From contig NC_057861.1 of the NCBI RefSeq assembly GCF_019393635.1, positions 721,034,232 through 721,098,231 on the forward strand: 64,000 nucleotides of DNA, written 5' to 3'. Position numbers and translations under genes: made by a program. Source of the stretch: Dromiciops gliroides (lineage: Eukaryota > Chordata > Mammalia > Microbiotheria > Microbiotheriidae). Below the pieces are notes generated by a model. It was not told where the DNA came from. It did not search any database and saw only the letters and a program-made list of their open reading frames with translations. The first letter of the stretch is position 1. Each line of letters begins with the position of its first letter. This document shows, in pieces, positions 55,250 to 64,000 of this stretch.

Positions 55250-56265
55250 TCTTTCCTTACCCTGTATTGAAGTCATCACCCCAATTTATTTAATATTATT
55301 GAATAAGCCAGAGATAACTCTTTCCCCATAACCAACTGTTTATTTTTACCATATAAAGCCCCCAAATGTCCTAGAATTAGCTTAATCTTAATGGTACTTT
55401 CTAGACAATTAGTTGATGATGAAATCAGTAACAACACAAAACCATTGTGATTTACTTTGTCTTAACTATGACAAATATTACAGCCAGAGTGATTTCTAAT
55501 CCTTACAGCATGTGCAGATAATCATTCCTTACTTCTGGAAATACAACCCCACCATTATGTTCATTTGTAATGCCATTCGATCCACAAATTCTTATTCCTT
55601 TCCTCTCATAAGATAAAGATGTTTCATCAAGAAAAAAAAAACAAACGAACATGATTCTCAATCCTCTTTTTCTCTGTTTTCTACAGATTTTCTCTAGTCA
55701 TATAAGGAAAACAGTATTTTTGGCTTCTCTTAAGCTATCACTAAAAAGTCTATCAAAACTGACAGTTAAAAACACCATTTCCATAATATTCCATTTGGCA
55801 CTTAGAGACACAGTAACCTTGTCTTTAATCTGTGTTGGAAAAGCTAGTGAAACAGATGTCACATCTCTAATGTACTTTTGTATCCTTATTAATTTTTGTT
55901 ATTTATGTGTCATATTCTCCAATGAGACACCTCTTTGACAGGAGTTCCATGTTTTAGTTATGTTTTCTACCTTTTATAGCACTTAGTGAAAGTTATAATA
56001 TTTAGCAAACATTTAAATGTTTCTTGAAATTATTTTTTTTCTTTGTGCCACTATCATTTAGCAAAATGTCTGACACACTGTAAATGTTTGATAACTGTAC
56101 ATAGATTGATTGATATTTAACTGAATGGGATTTCCAGATTTTGAAGTACCATAGATTTAAAACCAGAACAGATCAAAGAGGTCAATGACATGGTATATTA
56201 TTAGATAAGAAAATTATTTCTGAGGATTAAAGAAGGCTGCATAGGCTTCAAGAGGGAAGGGACTA
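55250..56265. other. Unassigned 1-kb stretch
   Basis: A plus-strand 95-codon frame at 55651 has no recognised motif. No repeat identified apart from a weak L2-like tail at 56060-56110. Confidence 0.45.
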
Positions 56266-56286
56266 CACATTTATATAGTACCTACT

Positions 56287-56447
56287 GGGGGCAGCTAGGT
56301 GGTGTAGTGGATAAAGCACCAGCCCTGGATTCAGGAGGACCTGAGTTCAAATCTAGCCTCAGACACTTGACACTTACTAGCTGTGTGGCCCTGGGCAAGT
56401 CACTTAACCTTCATTGCCCTGAAAAAAAAAATATATATATATATATT
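56287..56447 (+). mobile_element. tRNA-derived SINE (WSINE1/MIR-like)
   Basis: Full copy with A/TA tail. Perfect 17-bp TSD tttatatagtacctact (56270-56286 and about 56447-56463). Confidence 0.97.
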
Positions 56448-56749
56448 TTATATAGTACCTACTATGTAGCAATCACTGTGATGAACACTTCCACAAATAT
56501 CCCATTAAATGCTGTTGACTCTGAAGGGTAAGCACTGAGTCATCAACTGTCTTCTCATAGTGTAGATCGCTCTAGAGCTAGACATTAAATTATTGGTAGA
56601 ATATCAACAGATGGGATTTGGGATTGGAGAAAGGAAAGCATTCAAGCAATAGGAAATTATAAGCATTGAAGGATGGGAAAATAAGAGGTAGTAAGTGAAT
56701 GAATCTCTTTCTCAACACTATATAATAGAGGAGAAGAACCATTCATTTC

Positions 56750-56870
56750 AACTCAAAAACATTTATTAATCTCCTACTATTTGTCATATTCTGTGCTAAA
56801 TGCCAGGAATGGAAAGATGAAAATAAAGAATCTCTGCCCTGACATAATGTCAGAAGGACAGGTGGGAGAA
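56750..56870 (-). repeat. L2 3' end, antisense
   Basis: 'aaaaacatttattaatctcctac', 'tctgtgctaaatgccaggaatgg', 'aatctctgccctgac'. Confidence 0.7.
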
Positions 56871-56879
56871 AGGTTATTG

Positions 56880-58100
56880 ATATGCCAGGTTAAGGAATTG
56901 AGTTTTTATTCAGTAAACAGGATATTTAGGACACATTAAAATAAACATATTTTTCTTTATTATGAATATAAAACATTTCAGGTGTTATTCAATATGACCA
57001 GCATTGTAGAGGTGACCATTTCTGCAAGTTGTATATGTATCTCAGTTGTGAATACCTAAGTAATCTCAACTTAGTTGTTCTATTACAATGTTGCATGAAT
57101 AATGAGAATGCTTCCTAGTTACTAGTACAGTAAAAAAGAAGGATATAGAGAGTGATTTTACAATTTGAGATTTTATTCTTCTTTTCCTTTTTTAGTTTAA
57201 TTTTATATCCTCTTTTTTTACATTTATTTCAGTCCCAAACAGATGTTAACTTAGGTGGGACAATGGTGAGTTCTTTAAAAACATAAAATTAAATTGGGAA
57301 ATAGGTAAAAATAACTCTTTGGCAGAACTTCTTCCATATTTCTTTATGAAAAATGTATGCATACATATGGATACTCCCCCACATCCTGATGTTAAATATC
57401 CCCAAGATAAAAACAAAATTAACCCATATGATTTTCAACTACCACTTCTCTATATCTGAGAAATTACAGGATACAATACCTCGCACTTAAATCATACTTG
57501 AGATTTTCACACAGAAATATCAAAAGACATACATTTTATTATTGTTAATGAGCTACAAGTTGAAATTATGTGGATTCTGTGAATAGTAAAACCAAGCACC
57601 TCAATACATTATTAAAAGGCAAAACAAACCTACAAAGTATCTCCATATGTTCAATTATGTTGTTTGTTCATTTATTAGAGAAAAAAATATTCTGCACCAA
57701 GTTAGTATGAAAATAAATCTGGTAAAAAAAATTAATTGTTATAGCTTTAGTATTATTCTTAGCAAATTATAACAATTAGAATTATTTTTTCTAAAGAAAT
57801 ATAATTTAACAATCCAATTCCTCAAATAAAGATCAGCCATGTATTAATAGAAATATTGCTACATTTTAAAAATCTTAATTACAAAAAAACCCAAACACCC
57901 TTATCAAAATATTACATAGAGAACTTTTTTTAATAGCTTACACTTTGACTCACATCTAGATTTCCCAAAAAATAAGAGAAAAAAGATATTTGATTTACAA
58001 AATGAATCATGTATAGGACTATGCCTGAAATAAATGACTCTAGGTGCATTACCAGAATGATTTAAAATAGGATTTAGTCACTAAAGTTACAACTGCTTTT
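56880..58100. other. Unassigned 1.2-kb AT-rich stretch
   Basis: No repeat, gene or RNA recognised. Confidence 0.5.
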
Positions 58101-58116
58101 AAAATCTCCTGGGGAG

Positions 58117-58287
58117 GGGGCAGCTAGATGGTACAGTGGATAAAGCACTAGCCTTGGATTCAGGAAGACTTGAGTTCAAATCCAGCCTCAGATGCTTGGC
58201 ACTTAACTAGCTGTGTGACCCTGGGAAAGTCACTTAACCCTCATTGCCCAGCAAAACAAAACAAAAACAAAAAAACAAAAAAAACCC
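58117..58287 (+). mobile_element. tRNA-derived SINE (WSINE1/MIR-like)
   Basis: Full copy with AAAAC-rich tail. Perfect 15-bp TSD aaatctcctggggag (58102-58116 and 58288-58302). Confidence 0.97.
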
Positions 58288-58488
58288 AAATCTCCTGGGG
58301 AGTAGATATTTTAATCTCATAAATAAAGTAGTTTTTTTAGGATTCTAATTAGGGCTCTTATATTTCATCTTGCCTCAGTACTGTCAGAACAACTAATAGA
58401 ATGTCTGCAGATAAAATGTCCAACCTTAGGCTAATCCTTGTGATAACTGTTTTAAGTACATTTGAATAGTTGCTAAAGACTCATTGAG

Positions 58489-58765
58489 TCAGCTAGATGG
58501 TACAGTGGTTTGAATATGGAGCCTGGAGTCAGGAAGGCCTGAGTTCAAATCATATTTTATTTTATATAATTACTAGATTTGTGACATTGAGTAAAACACA
58601 TCACTTCTGTTTGCCTCAGTTTCCTCATCTGTAAAGTGAGGATAATAATATCACCTACCTCTCAGGGTTGTTGTGAGGGTCAAATGAGATAGTAATTGTA
58701 AAGTGCTTAAGACAATGAATGGCACAGAGTGACATGATATAAACATCATCACCATTGTCACCATC
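58489..58765 (+). repeat. MIR-family SINE with triplet tail
   Basis: 'gctagatggtacagtgg', 'ctggagtcaggaaggcctgag', 'gcctcagtttcctcatctgtaaa', 'agggttgttgtgagggtcaaatgag', then CAT/CAC triplets to about 58810. Confidence 0.9.
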
Positions 58766-58819
58766 ATTATCATCCTGCTCCTACTTCTCGTCATCACTGT
58801 CCTCAGCCTCATCCTCATC

Positions 58820-59845
58820 ATCCCCTGGCAACATTGATCTCTGAGCCAATGGGGATCCATGGCCTTTTGACCTCTCAAAGTCCCCTCTAAATCAGAAAAA
58901 ATGCATCTGGAATACTCATTTACTTTAGAATTGGGGGAAAAAAGAAAACAGAAAATTAAGACTGGATTTCAAGCTCAATATGTCTAATATTATTACACTA
59001 GCTACTGCATGGGGATAGCTGTCATGATGCTGGGGTACAGAAAGGCTAACTCTTCCCTACCCCTTCCTCAAAGTTTCAAATTACATGAAGTCACTTGGAC
59101 AATCAACTGAAAATAAATTAATCTGGAAACTCATTTCTTTTAGCTGTTGTAATAGAGTAGGATAGAACAAATGGAACACAAAGAATTTGTAACATCATAT
59201 TAAAACCATATGACTGGAAACATCTCCCAAATTTTCAACTTATTAGTTGATCAGAATCAGGAAAGACAACTGTATGCATGCTCCTTGAGGTCTTTTATAG
59301 GCCAATCCTGCCTCCAGTGTAGATATTAGTATATGATTTTATTTGATTATATTAACTTTCTGAGGACTTGTAATACTTTTATTAGAAAATGTTTATACTT
59401 TAACCTGAAAGAACTCATAGAGAAAAGCATAATTTTAAAAGATATCATTCATTGATAATGAAATAAAAATGGTAATCAATAAAGGAAATACAATATAAAG
59501 ATGCTCACCTAAAGAAAGACTAAAAATGATATCTAAGTAATGAGCAGCTCAAAGCTCAAATCTTGAAAACAATAAATAATTATGCTACAGACAATATAGC
59601 CAAATTTCTCTTTAGAAGCAAATTTATACATCTAAATATGGCTATGAAAATGAAAGGGGAAAGAATAAAGAATTGAAAAAGCTAAAATGGAAAGTCAAAA
59701 ATGTTTTAATCTCCACCACAAGGGAAATATAAAATAAAAGAGGTAGCGAAACGATTAAAAGAAAGAGGGATAAAAGAGGGAAAAGTAAATCAAGAAGAGG
59801 AAGAAGAGTGGGAAGAAAATATGAGGATGAAGAACAAAGGTTTAC
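58820..59845. other. Unassigned 1-kb stretch
   Basis: AT-rich, purine-rich near 59750-59820. No gene or repeat recognised. Confidence 0.5.
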
Positions 59846-59849
59846 ATTT

Positions 59850-60005
59850 AAGTCTGAAGATCTGAAAATTGCTTTACATAGATTTTTTAAAAATTTGAAC
59901 ATCATATAAACCTTGCAAGATGGGTTATACAGATATTATACATGTCTTATAGGTGAAAAATGAGACATAAAGAGATCATGTGCATTTATGGTTACGCAGC
60001 TGACT
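59850..60005 (-). repeat. Probable MIR-family SINE
   Basis: 'gaaaattgctttacatagat', 'cataaaccttgcaagatgggt', 'ggtgaaaaatgagacataaagag', 'tggttacgcagctga' in antisense MIR order. Confidence 0.6.
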
Positions 60006-60190
60006 ACTGTCAGAAGGAACTTTTGAAATGCACTGTGATGGATCTCTTTCATTAGGATGGAAAAAAACAGGGGCAAGAACAGGTGCCCTTGTTTTATGCC
60101 TTGCTGAATCTGAACAATCAGAGGTTCATCTATGTTTTCTGTGTAAAAAAGGTAACATCATAAAAGTTAAAGAGAAATATGAGTGTGCAT

Positions 60191-61543
60191 TATTATTATT
60201 TTTGGCTGTTGTATCAATTTAATGTTTTTTTTTTCTTTTTTTTTTGGGGGGGGTCAGGTAATTGGGGTTAAGTGACTTGTCCAGGGTCACACAGCTAGTA
60301 AATTGGCAAGTGTCTGAGGTCGAATTTGAACTCAGGTCCTCCTGACTCCAGAGCCGGTGCTCTATCCACTGAGCCACCTAGCTGCCCCATGGGGGTTATT
60401 TCTATACAAAATCTCCCTCCCCCCTTTCCCACCCCTGCCCTGGGAGAAGGGGACCAGCCTAGGTTGGGGGAGGGAGATACCTGGCCCGGGCCTCCCCAGT
60501 GTCCTGAGGAGGTCCCTCAGTTAAGAGAAAAGTCATCGTTGCTTTCATCCTGGCTCTAGGCCACAGTGCTTTCGTCGAAATTCCCTAGGGAGTCAGTTTG
60601 CTGGACAGACAGCTCTAACAGCGCCACGCTGGCACGCTGGGCAGGGGGCTCTACTCCGGGTGCTGCCACGGCTTGAAGTGAGGCCAATGCTTCTGTTTCC
60701 ATTCTGCATATTTCATGCACGCCTTGTATATCTTCTTCATGGCCTTGGGAGACAAGAATTGAGATGATTTTTTCTCCACCCACTTGGGTAAGGATCCTTT
60801 GGGGTCTGCCTGGGCCACGTAGGTAGGTAATGACAGAGCTCTTGGGGCCTGTGCTCTGGATGAAGTAGCCTGTCTGAATGGACACAGCTTGGACCACGTC
60901 TTTTCGGGGTGGGTATTTTGGGTGCTTAACAGAGTAGTTCATGATGTAATCGGCTCCCATGGGCAGTCAGGACCAGAGGGTGATGCCATCACGGTTTTTC
61001 AGGGGTTTCGGACACCTCCAGGAGTAGTAGCCCACGTCAGTATTCACAGTCAGGCGGACCATGTCAAAGGTCTCAATCACGTTGCTGTCCCACTTCTTCC
61101 GGTACTCAATATCGTGTAGCGCATCACAGAGTCTCGGCCAGCACTTCTCCGCTCTGCGTCTGACATGACACTGGATCTTGTGAAGGGGCCAGTCTAGCTC
61201 CACAGCCTGCACCCACACCCCCAGGCCTCCCTTGCTGTAGGTAAGGGCCCAGTCTGCTTCAGTTCTGGAAGTCATGGTCATCAGGCACTGGAACACTGTC
61301 TCTGCCCAGCGCTGGTCGGGGGCTGGGGGTCCATCAGGGTCTGAGGACTCCATGGAGAAGAGGAGATCCAAGAGGGAGGACCTCCAGGGCTGGGGTCCTC
61401 ACCAGGGCAGAAGCCTCTGCCAGGGCTGACTCAGCCTTCCCTGAACCTTCTCCTTAAGACATGGATAACAAACTCATAAGTCATTCTTTCCTGGGAATGT
61501 CCAGATAAGGGATGTGGTAGGCTTGCTAGGAAAGTGTCAAGTG
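60191..61543 (-). pseudogene. STARD10: STARD10 processed pseudogene
   Basis: An antisense, intronless copy of STARD10, a START-domain protein that carries phosphatidylcholine and phosphatidylethanolamine between membranes. Recognised blocks in order are VPVPDDHDF, ALTYSKGGLGVWVQAVE, LHDIEYRKKWDSNVIETFD, VGYYSWRCPKPLKNRD, MGADYIMNYSVKHPKYPP, VSIQTGYFIQSTGPKS, and a C-terminal LSVQQTDSLGNFDES. The coding part spans about 60550-61370. Lesions: a frameshift after the DDHDF block, paired frameshifts before LHDIEY, Trp to TGA directly before MGADY, one Ile codon lost in MGADYI(I)M, and a 4-bp duplication after the ITY block that shifts frame until near the C-terminus. Possible 11-bp TSD tgagtgtgcat (60180-60190 and 61544-61554), with ATTAAA (sense) and an A-rich tail at the 3' side. 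The functional gene must lie elsewhere. Confidence 0.92.
60224..60387 (-). mobile_element. SINE within the STARD10 retrocopy 3' part
   Basis: WSINE1/MIR-like copy in the same orientation as the pseudogene, with a C-run and A-rich tail. No private TSD was found. Sense sequence continues beyond the tail into ATTAAA and a second A-rich run, which would fit a SINE already present in the parent mRNA 3'UTR. Confidence 0.92.
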
Positions 61544-61551
61544 TGAGTGTG

Positions 61552-61554
<3 letters not shown>

Positions 61555-61598
<44 letters not shown>
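61555..61598. repeat. (TA)n microsatellite
   Basis: About 20 TA units directly beside the right end of the STARD10 retrocopy. Confidence 0.96.
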
Positions 61599-61601
<3 letters not shown>

Positions 61602-61809
61602 TTAAGATAGTTTGTTTTTCGCATCCTATCACTTTATTATTAAACCTATATTACTAGTTACTATTTTATACACAATAATTTCTCAGTGCGACATGTTAAA
61701 CCTTCCTAAGAAAAAATAATGGTTAAGTAAAATCAAGTAAAATTGTTTCTTTCCTTCCCAGTGTTTGATATCTCTTTTTAGAACAAAGTTTTGCAAACGG
61801 ATGTCTGTG

Positions 61810-61985
61810 AAATAAATTTTCCTTCCAGCCTTCTTTCTTTTCTCCCTTCCTTCCCTTCTGCTCTCTCCTTTCTTTCCTTCCTGCTTTCCTTCCTGCTTTT
61901 GTCTTTCTCCCTTCCTCCTTTCCTTCCTCCATCTTTCTTCCTTTTTTTTTTTACTACCCCCCCCCCTGCCCCTTTCTTTTTAGGT
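61810..61985. repeat. Polypyrimidine tract
   Basis: TTCC/CTTT-rich run with a T9 and a C9 stretch. Lys/Arg/Glu-rich minus-strand frames here are artefacts of composition. Confidence 0.9.
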
Positions 61986-62074
61986 CCCAAAGAAAGTTCC
62001 CCTTTCTGCAGTGGGCTTTTCTAAATTCCACTTTTTTCATTTTGATAATTATTTCCTAATTATCTTATCATGGC

Positions 62075-62200
62075 TTGCATACACAGATATGTATGTTTAT
62101 ATGTGTGTATGTGCATACACATATATCTGTGTGAATGTATTGTGTGTACATGCATGCATGTGCATGTATGTATGCATGTGTGTGTGTATGTATATCTGTT
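62075..62200. repeat. (TATG/TGCA)n microsatellite
   Basis: Alternating TATGTG, GTGCA and CATGCATG units. His/Tyr/Cys-rich frames are artefacts. Confidence 0.9.
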
Positions 62201-62209
62201 GTCTCCTCT

Positions 62210-62330
62210 GTTAGACTATGTGCTCCTTGAGGGTAGGGGATGTGTTTTTTTTTCCTTTTCCTATCTCTAGTGCTTAGCACAGTGCCTGATACTTAGTAGT
62301 TGCTGAATAAAAATTTATTGATTTGTTGCT
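62210..62330 (+). repeat. L2 LINE 3' end
   Basis: 'atgtgctccttgagggtaggg', 'tatctctagtgcttagcacagtgcctgatactta', 'gaataaaaatttattgattt'. Very clear L2 3' end. Confidence 0.9.
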
Positions 62331-62334
62331 TTTA

Positions 62335-63015
62335 TCTATCTATTATCAATATGCTTTTACTATACTTAGATATCTATGTGTATATTAGTTATATATAATA
62401 GTTTATTTACAGTATAATTTTACCTTTCTTTATATGTATACAATTTTTTTTATAACTTTTTCCTTTGTAATCATTATATTTTATTTTCTATATCAAACTA
62501 TGCAATGGTGTTTGCAGGATTCATCAGAATACTAAAGGGGTCAATTAACTCTCTGTCAGGATGCAGCTTATTTATTTATTTTTTCATTGTAGTACTTTGG
62601 AAAAAAATATTTGAATTAACAAAATTTAATAACTTTTTTTTTTCAAGATAATGTTGTCTTTATATAAATTGTTCTTCTGGTTCTACTTTCATTCTACATT
62701 GGTACATACTAAGGGTTGTCTGCAATCATAATTTTCATGATTTATTACAGCTAAGAAAATTAATTCATCCACATTCTACAACTGCTTCAGTCATCCCTCA
62801 AGTGAGACCTCCTTTAAATTAGATTATTTTCTCTTTTTTTTCCCATTTTCCACCCCCAATCCCGTGTAAAGATCAGGAAGTTTGTTTTTTTCCTGGGACT
62901 ATTTCCTCCTGCTATTACAAGCTATCTTACCTTGTCCTGATCACTGATTACTCCCTCTTTGAATTTAATGTATCATTGTATCAAATTTGATGTGTTACTA
63001 CACCTTTGTTCATTT
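62335..63015. other. Unassigned AT-rich stretch
   Basis: No recognised feature. Confidence 0.5.
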
Positions 63016-63036
63016 CACATAAAAATAATACATGTT

Positions 63037-63197
63037 GGGGGCAGCTAGGTGGCACAGTGGATAGAGCACTGGCCCTGTATTCAGGAGGACCTGAGTTCAA
63101 ATGCAACCTCAGACACTTCACACTTACTAGCTGTGTGACCCTGGGCAAGTCACTTAACCCTCATTGCCCTGCCAAAAAAGATAAAAAACAAAAAAAC
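63037..63197 (+). mobile_element. tRNA-derived SINE (WSINE1/MIR-like)
   Basis: Full copy with A-rich tail. TSD aaaaataatacatgtt (63021-63036) versus aaaataatatatgtt (about 63199-63213). Confidence 0.96.
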
Positions 63198-63213
63198 AAA
63201 AATAATATATGTT

Positions 63214-64000
63214 TATTTACTGAGTAAGTGCTTGATAAGAATGCCATATGATGTCATTTAATGGTTGTTCCATGAAACCCTTTCCTCCTGGTTTGTATAG
63301 TTTTCATCTGTGTATGCTGGTAAATATTTAATAAATGGCTCTCCAAGGGGGGAAAATACACACGCAGTTTTGCATATACACATGGGCACAGACAGAAATG
63401 TAGGTGTATATATGCATATGTACATATCTATCTGGATATCTACATATATGCATGTATATGCATATGCATATTTCAGTCCTGACCTTTCACAGGGTATGCT
63501 CCTAGAAAATGGCATGGAAGTCAATAATGCAAATGTTTATACATTGAACCTTTGAGAAATTGATTCAATATGATCCCGTGACCACCAGAGACTATAAACT
63601 TTCATTAGAGATTTCTGGAAATACACTTTTCTGCATATAATTCTTAATAAGAAAACTTTAATTCTCATAATATTCACTTTCCCTAACGTAGTAATTATGA
63701 AATAATCCATATAATGCAGGTGAGATGAGAAAGAATGTCAAATGAGTACAAGGAGTGCAAGGGAGAAAGAACCCCAAGGTAAAAATAGGTAAAGGGGGAA
63801 CATCTGCCATCTAGAATCTCCCTTTTGTCTCCAAGATTTAATTGTTCCCTGAAGAAAAACACGTGACAGGATGAGTTCTTGGCCCAAGTCCAAGCTTTGA
63901 ACTTCCATCTAGGGGAGCTTGGTCATATTTGGCAGGAACAGGCCTTGTTACTCAACACGGCACCTGCTGGAACACTTAGGGAGCCTCACAGCACTGGTAG
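63214..64000. other. Unassigned stretch with a TATG/ATGC microsatellite
   Basis: Low complexity at 63400-63475; the rest is not recognised. Confidence 0.5.

Noticed and set aside
56307..56531. Small proteins with recurring DKAPALDSGGPEFKSxLRHLT or LRPDLNSGPPESRAGALST sequence (several positions)
   Set aside because: These peptides are accidental translations of the common SINE on either strand.
60556..61371. A functional STARD10-like gene from two 134-codon frames
   Set aside because: The frames are parts of one coding sequence broken by a TGG-to-TGA stop and several frameshifts, without introns. It is a processed pseudogene.
61723..62024. Lys/Glu-rich or Ser/Phe-rich proteins
   Set aside because: The frames read through a TTCC/CTTT low-complexity tract.

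Overview
This window looks like non-coding DNA from a marsupial (metatherian) mammal. No intact host gene is supported. The evidence is the repeat content. At least 21 copies of a tRNA-headed SINE of the marsupial WSINE1/MIR-like type are present, most with clear target-site duplications (TSDs). There are also ancient MIR/THER-like SINEs, L2 and L3/CR1 LINE remnants, a SINE with an RTE-type 3' end, L1 pieces with the marsupial-style G-rich 3' end, and several endogenous-retrovirus LTRs. I cannot separate Australian from American marsupials from sequence alone.

Layout. 0-9.7 kb: L2/MIR remnants, a solo LTR with a 4-bp TSD (932-1356), a 5'-complete but 3'-truncated L1 with a long open ORF1 (3305-5004), a second 5'-end-only L1 piece (6458-7000), an L1 3' end (5845-6075), a long antisense L2 (7140-8290) and a minus-strand LTR. 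9.7-18.7 kb: further LTRs (10679-11245, 13409-13840, probably 16839-17580, and 18290-18653) and an L1 ORF2 fragment (14195-15290). 21.3-29.2 kb: one old, broken L1 (5'UTR, ORF1, ORF2) whose endonuclease region is split by a SINE and by a 3.1-kb half-L1 (HAL1-type, ORF1 only) element placed at nearly the same target. 30-45 kb: SINEs, L2 and MIR copies, a 0.8-kb repeat with inverted-repeat ends (31607-32405), and long stretches I cannot assign. 45.5-48 kb: an L3/CR1 copy interrupted by a second HAL1-type element. 48.6-52.5 kb: a non-autonomous endogenous retrovirus with two LTRs, a 222-codon ORF holding an aspartic-protease-like motif fused to a proline-rich stretch, and no recognisable pol or env. 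53-58.8 kb: L2, MIR, SINEs and microsatellites. 60.2-61.5 kb: an antisense, intronless, disrupted retrocopy of STARD10 (START-domain lipid-transfer protein).

The history read here is nested retrotransposition. L1 machinery (endonuclease plus reverse transcriptase) would account for the SINE, HAL1 and STARD10 insertions, and the LTR elements came in separately by retroviral integration. The least ordinary items are the two 3'-truncated, 5'-complete L1 pieces with TSDs, the 63-bp tandem expansion of the ORF1 coiled coil, an antisense SINE built into the HAL1 3' region, and the protease/proline-rich ERV. Identities rest on remembered consensus sequences and reading by eye. Boundaries are usually good to a few bases where a TSD is given and to tens of bases elsewhere.
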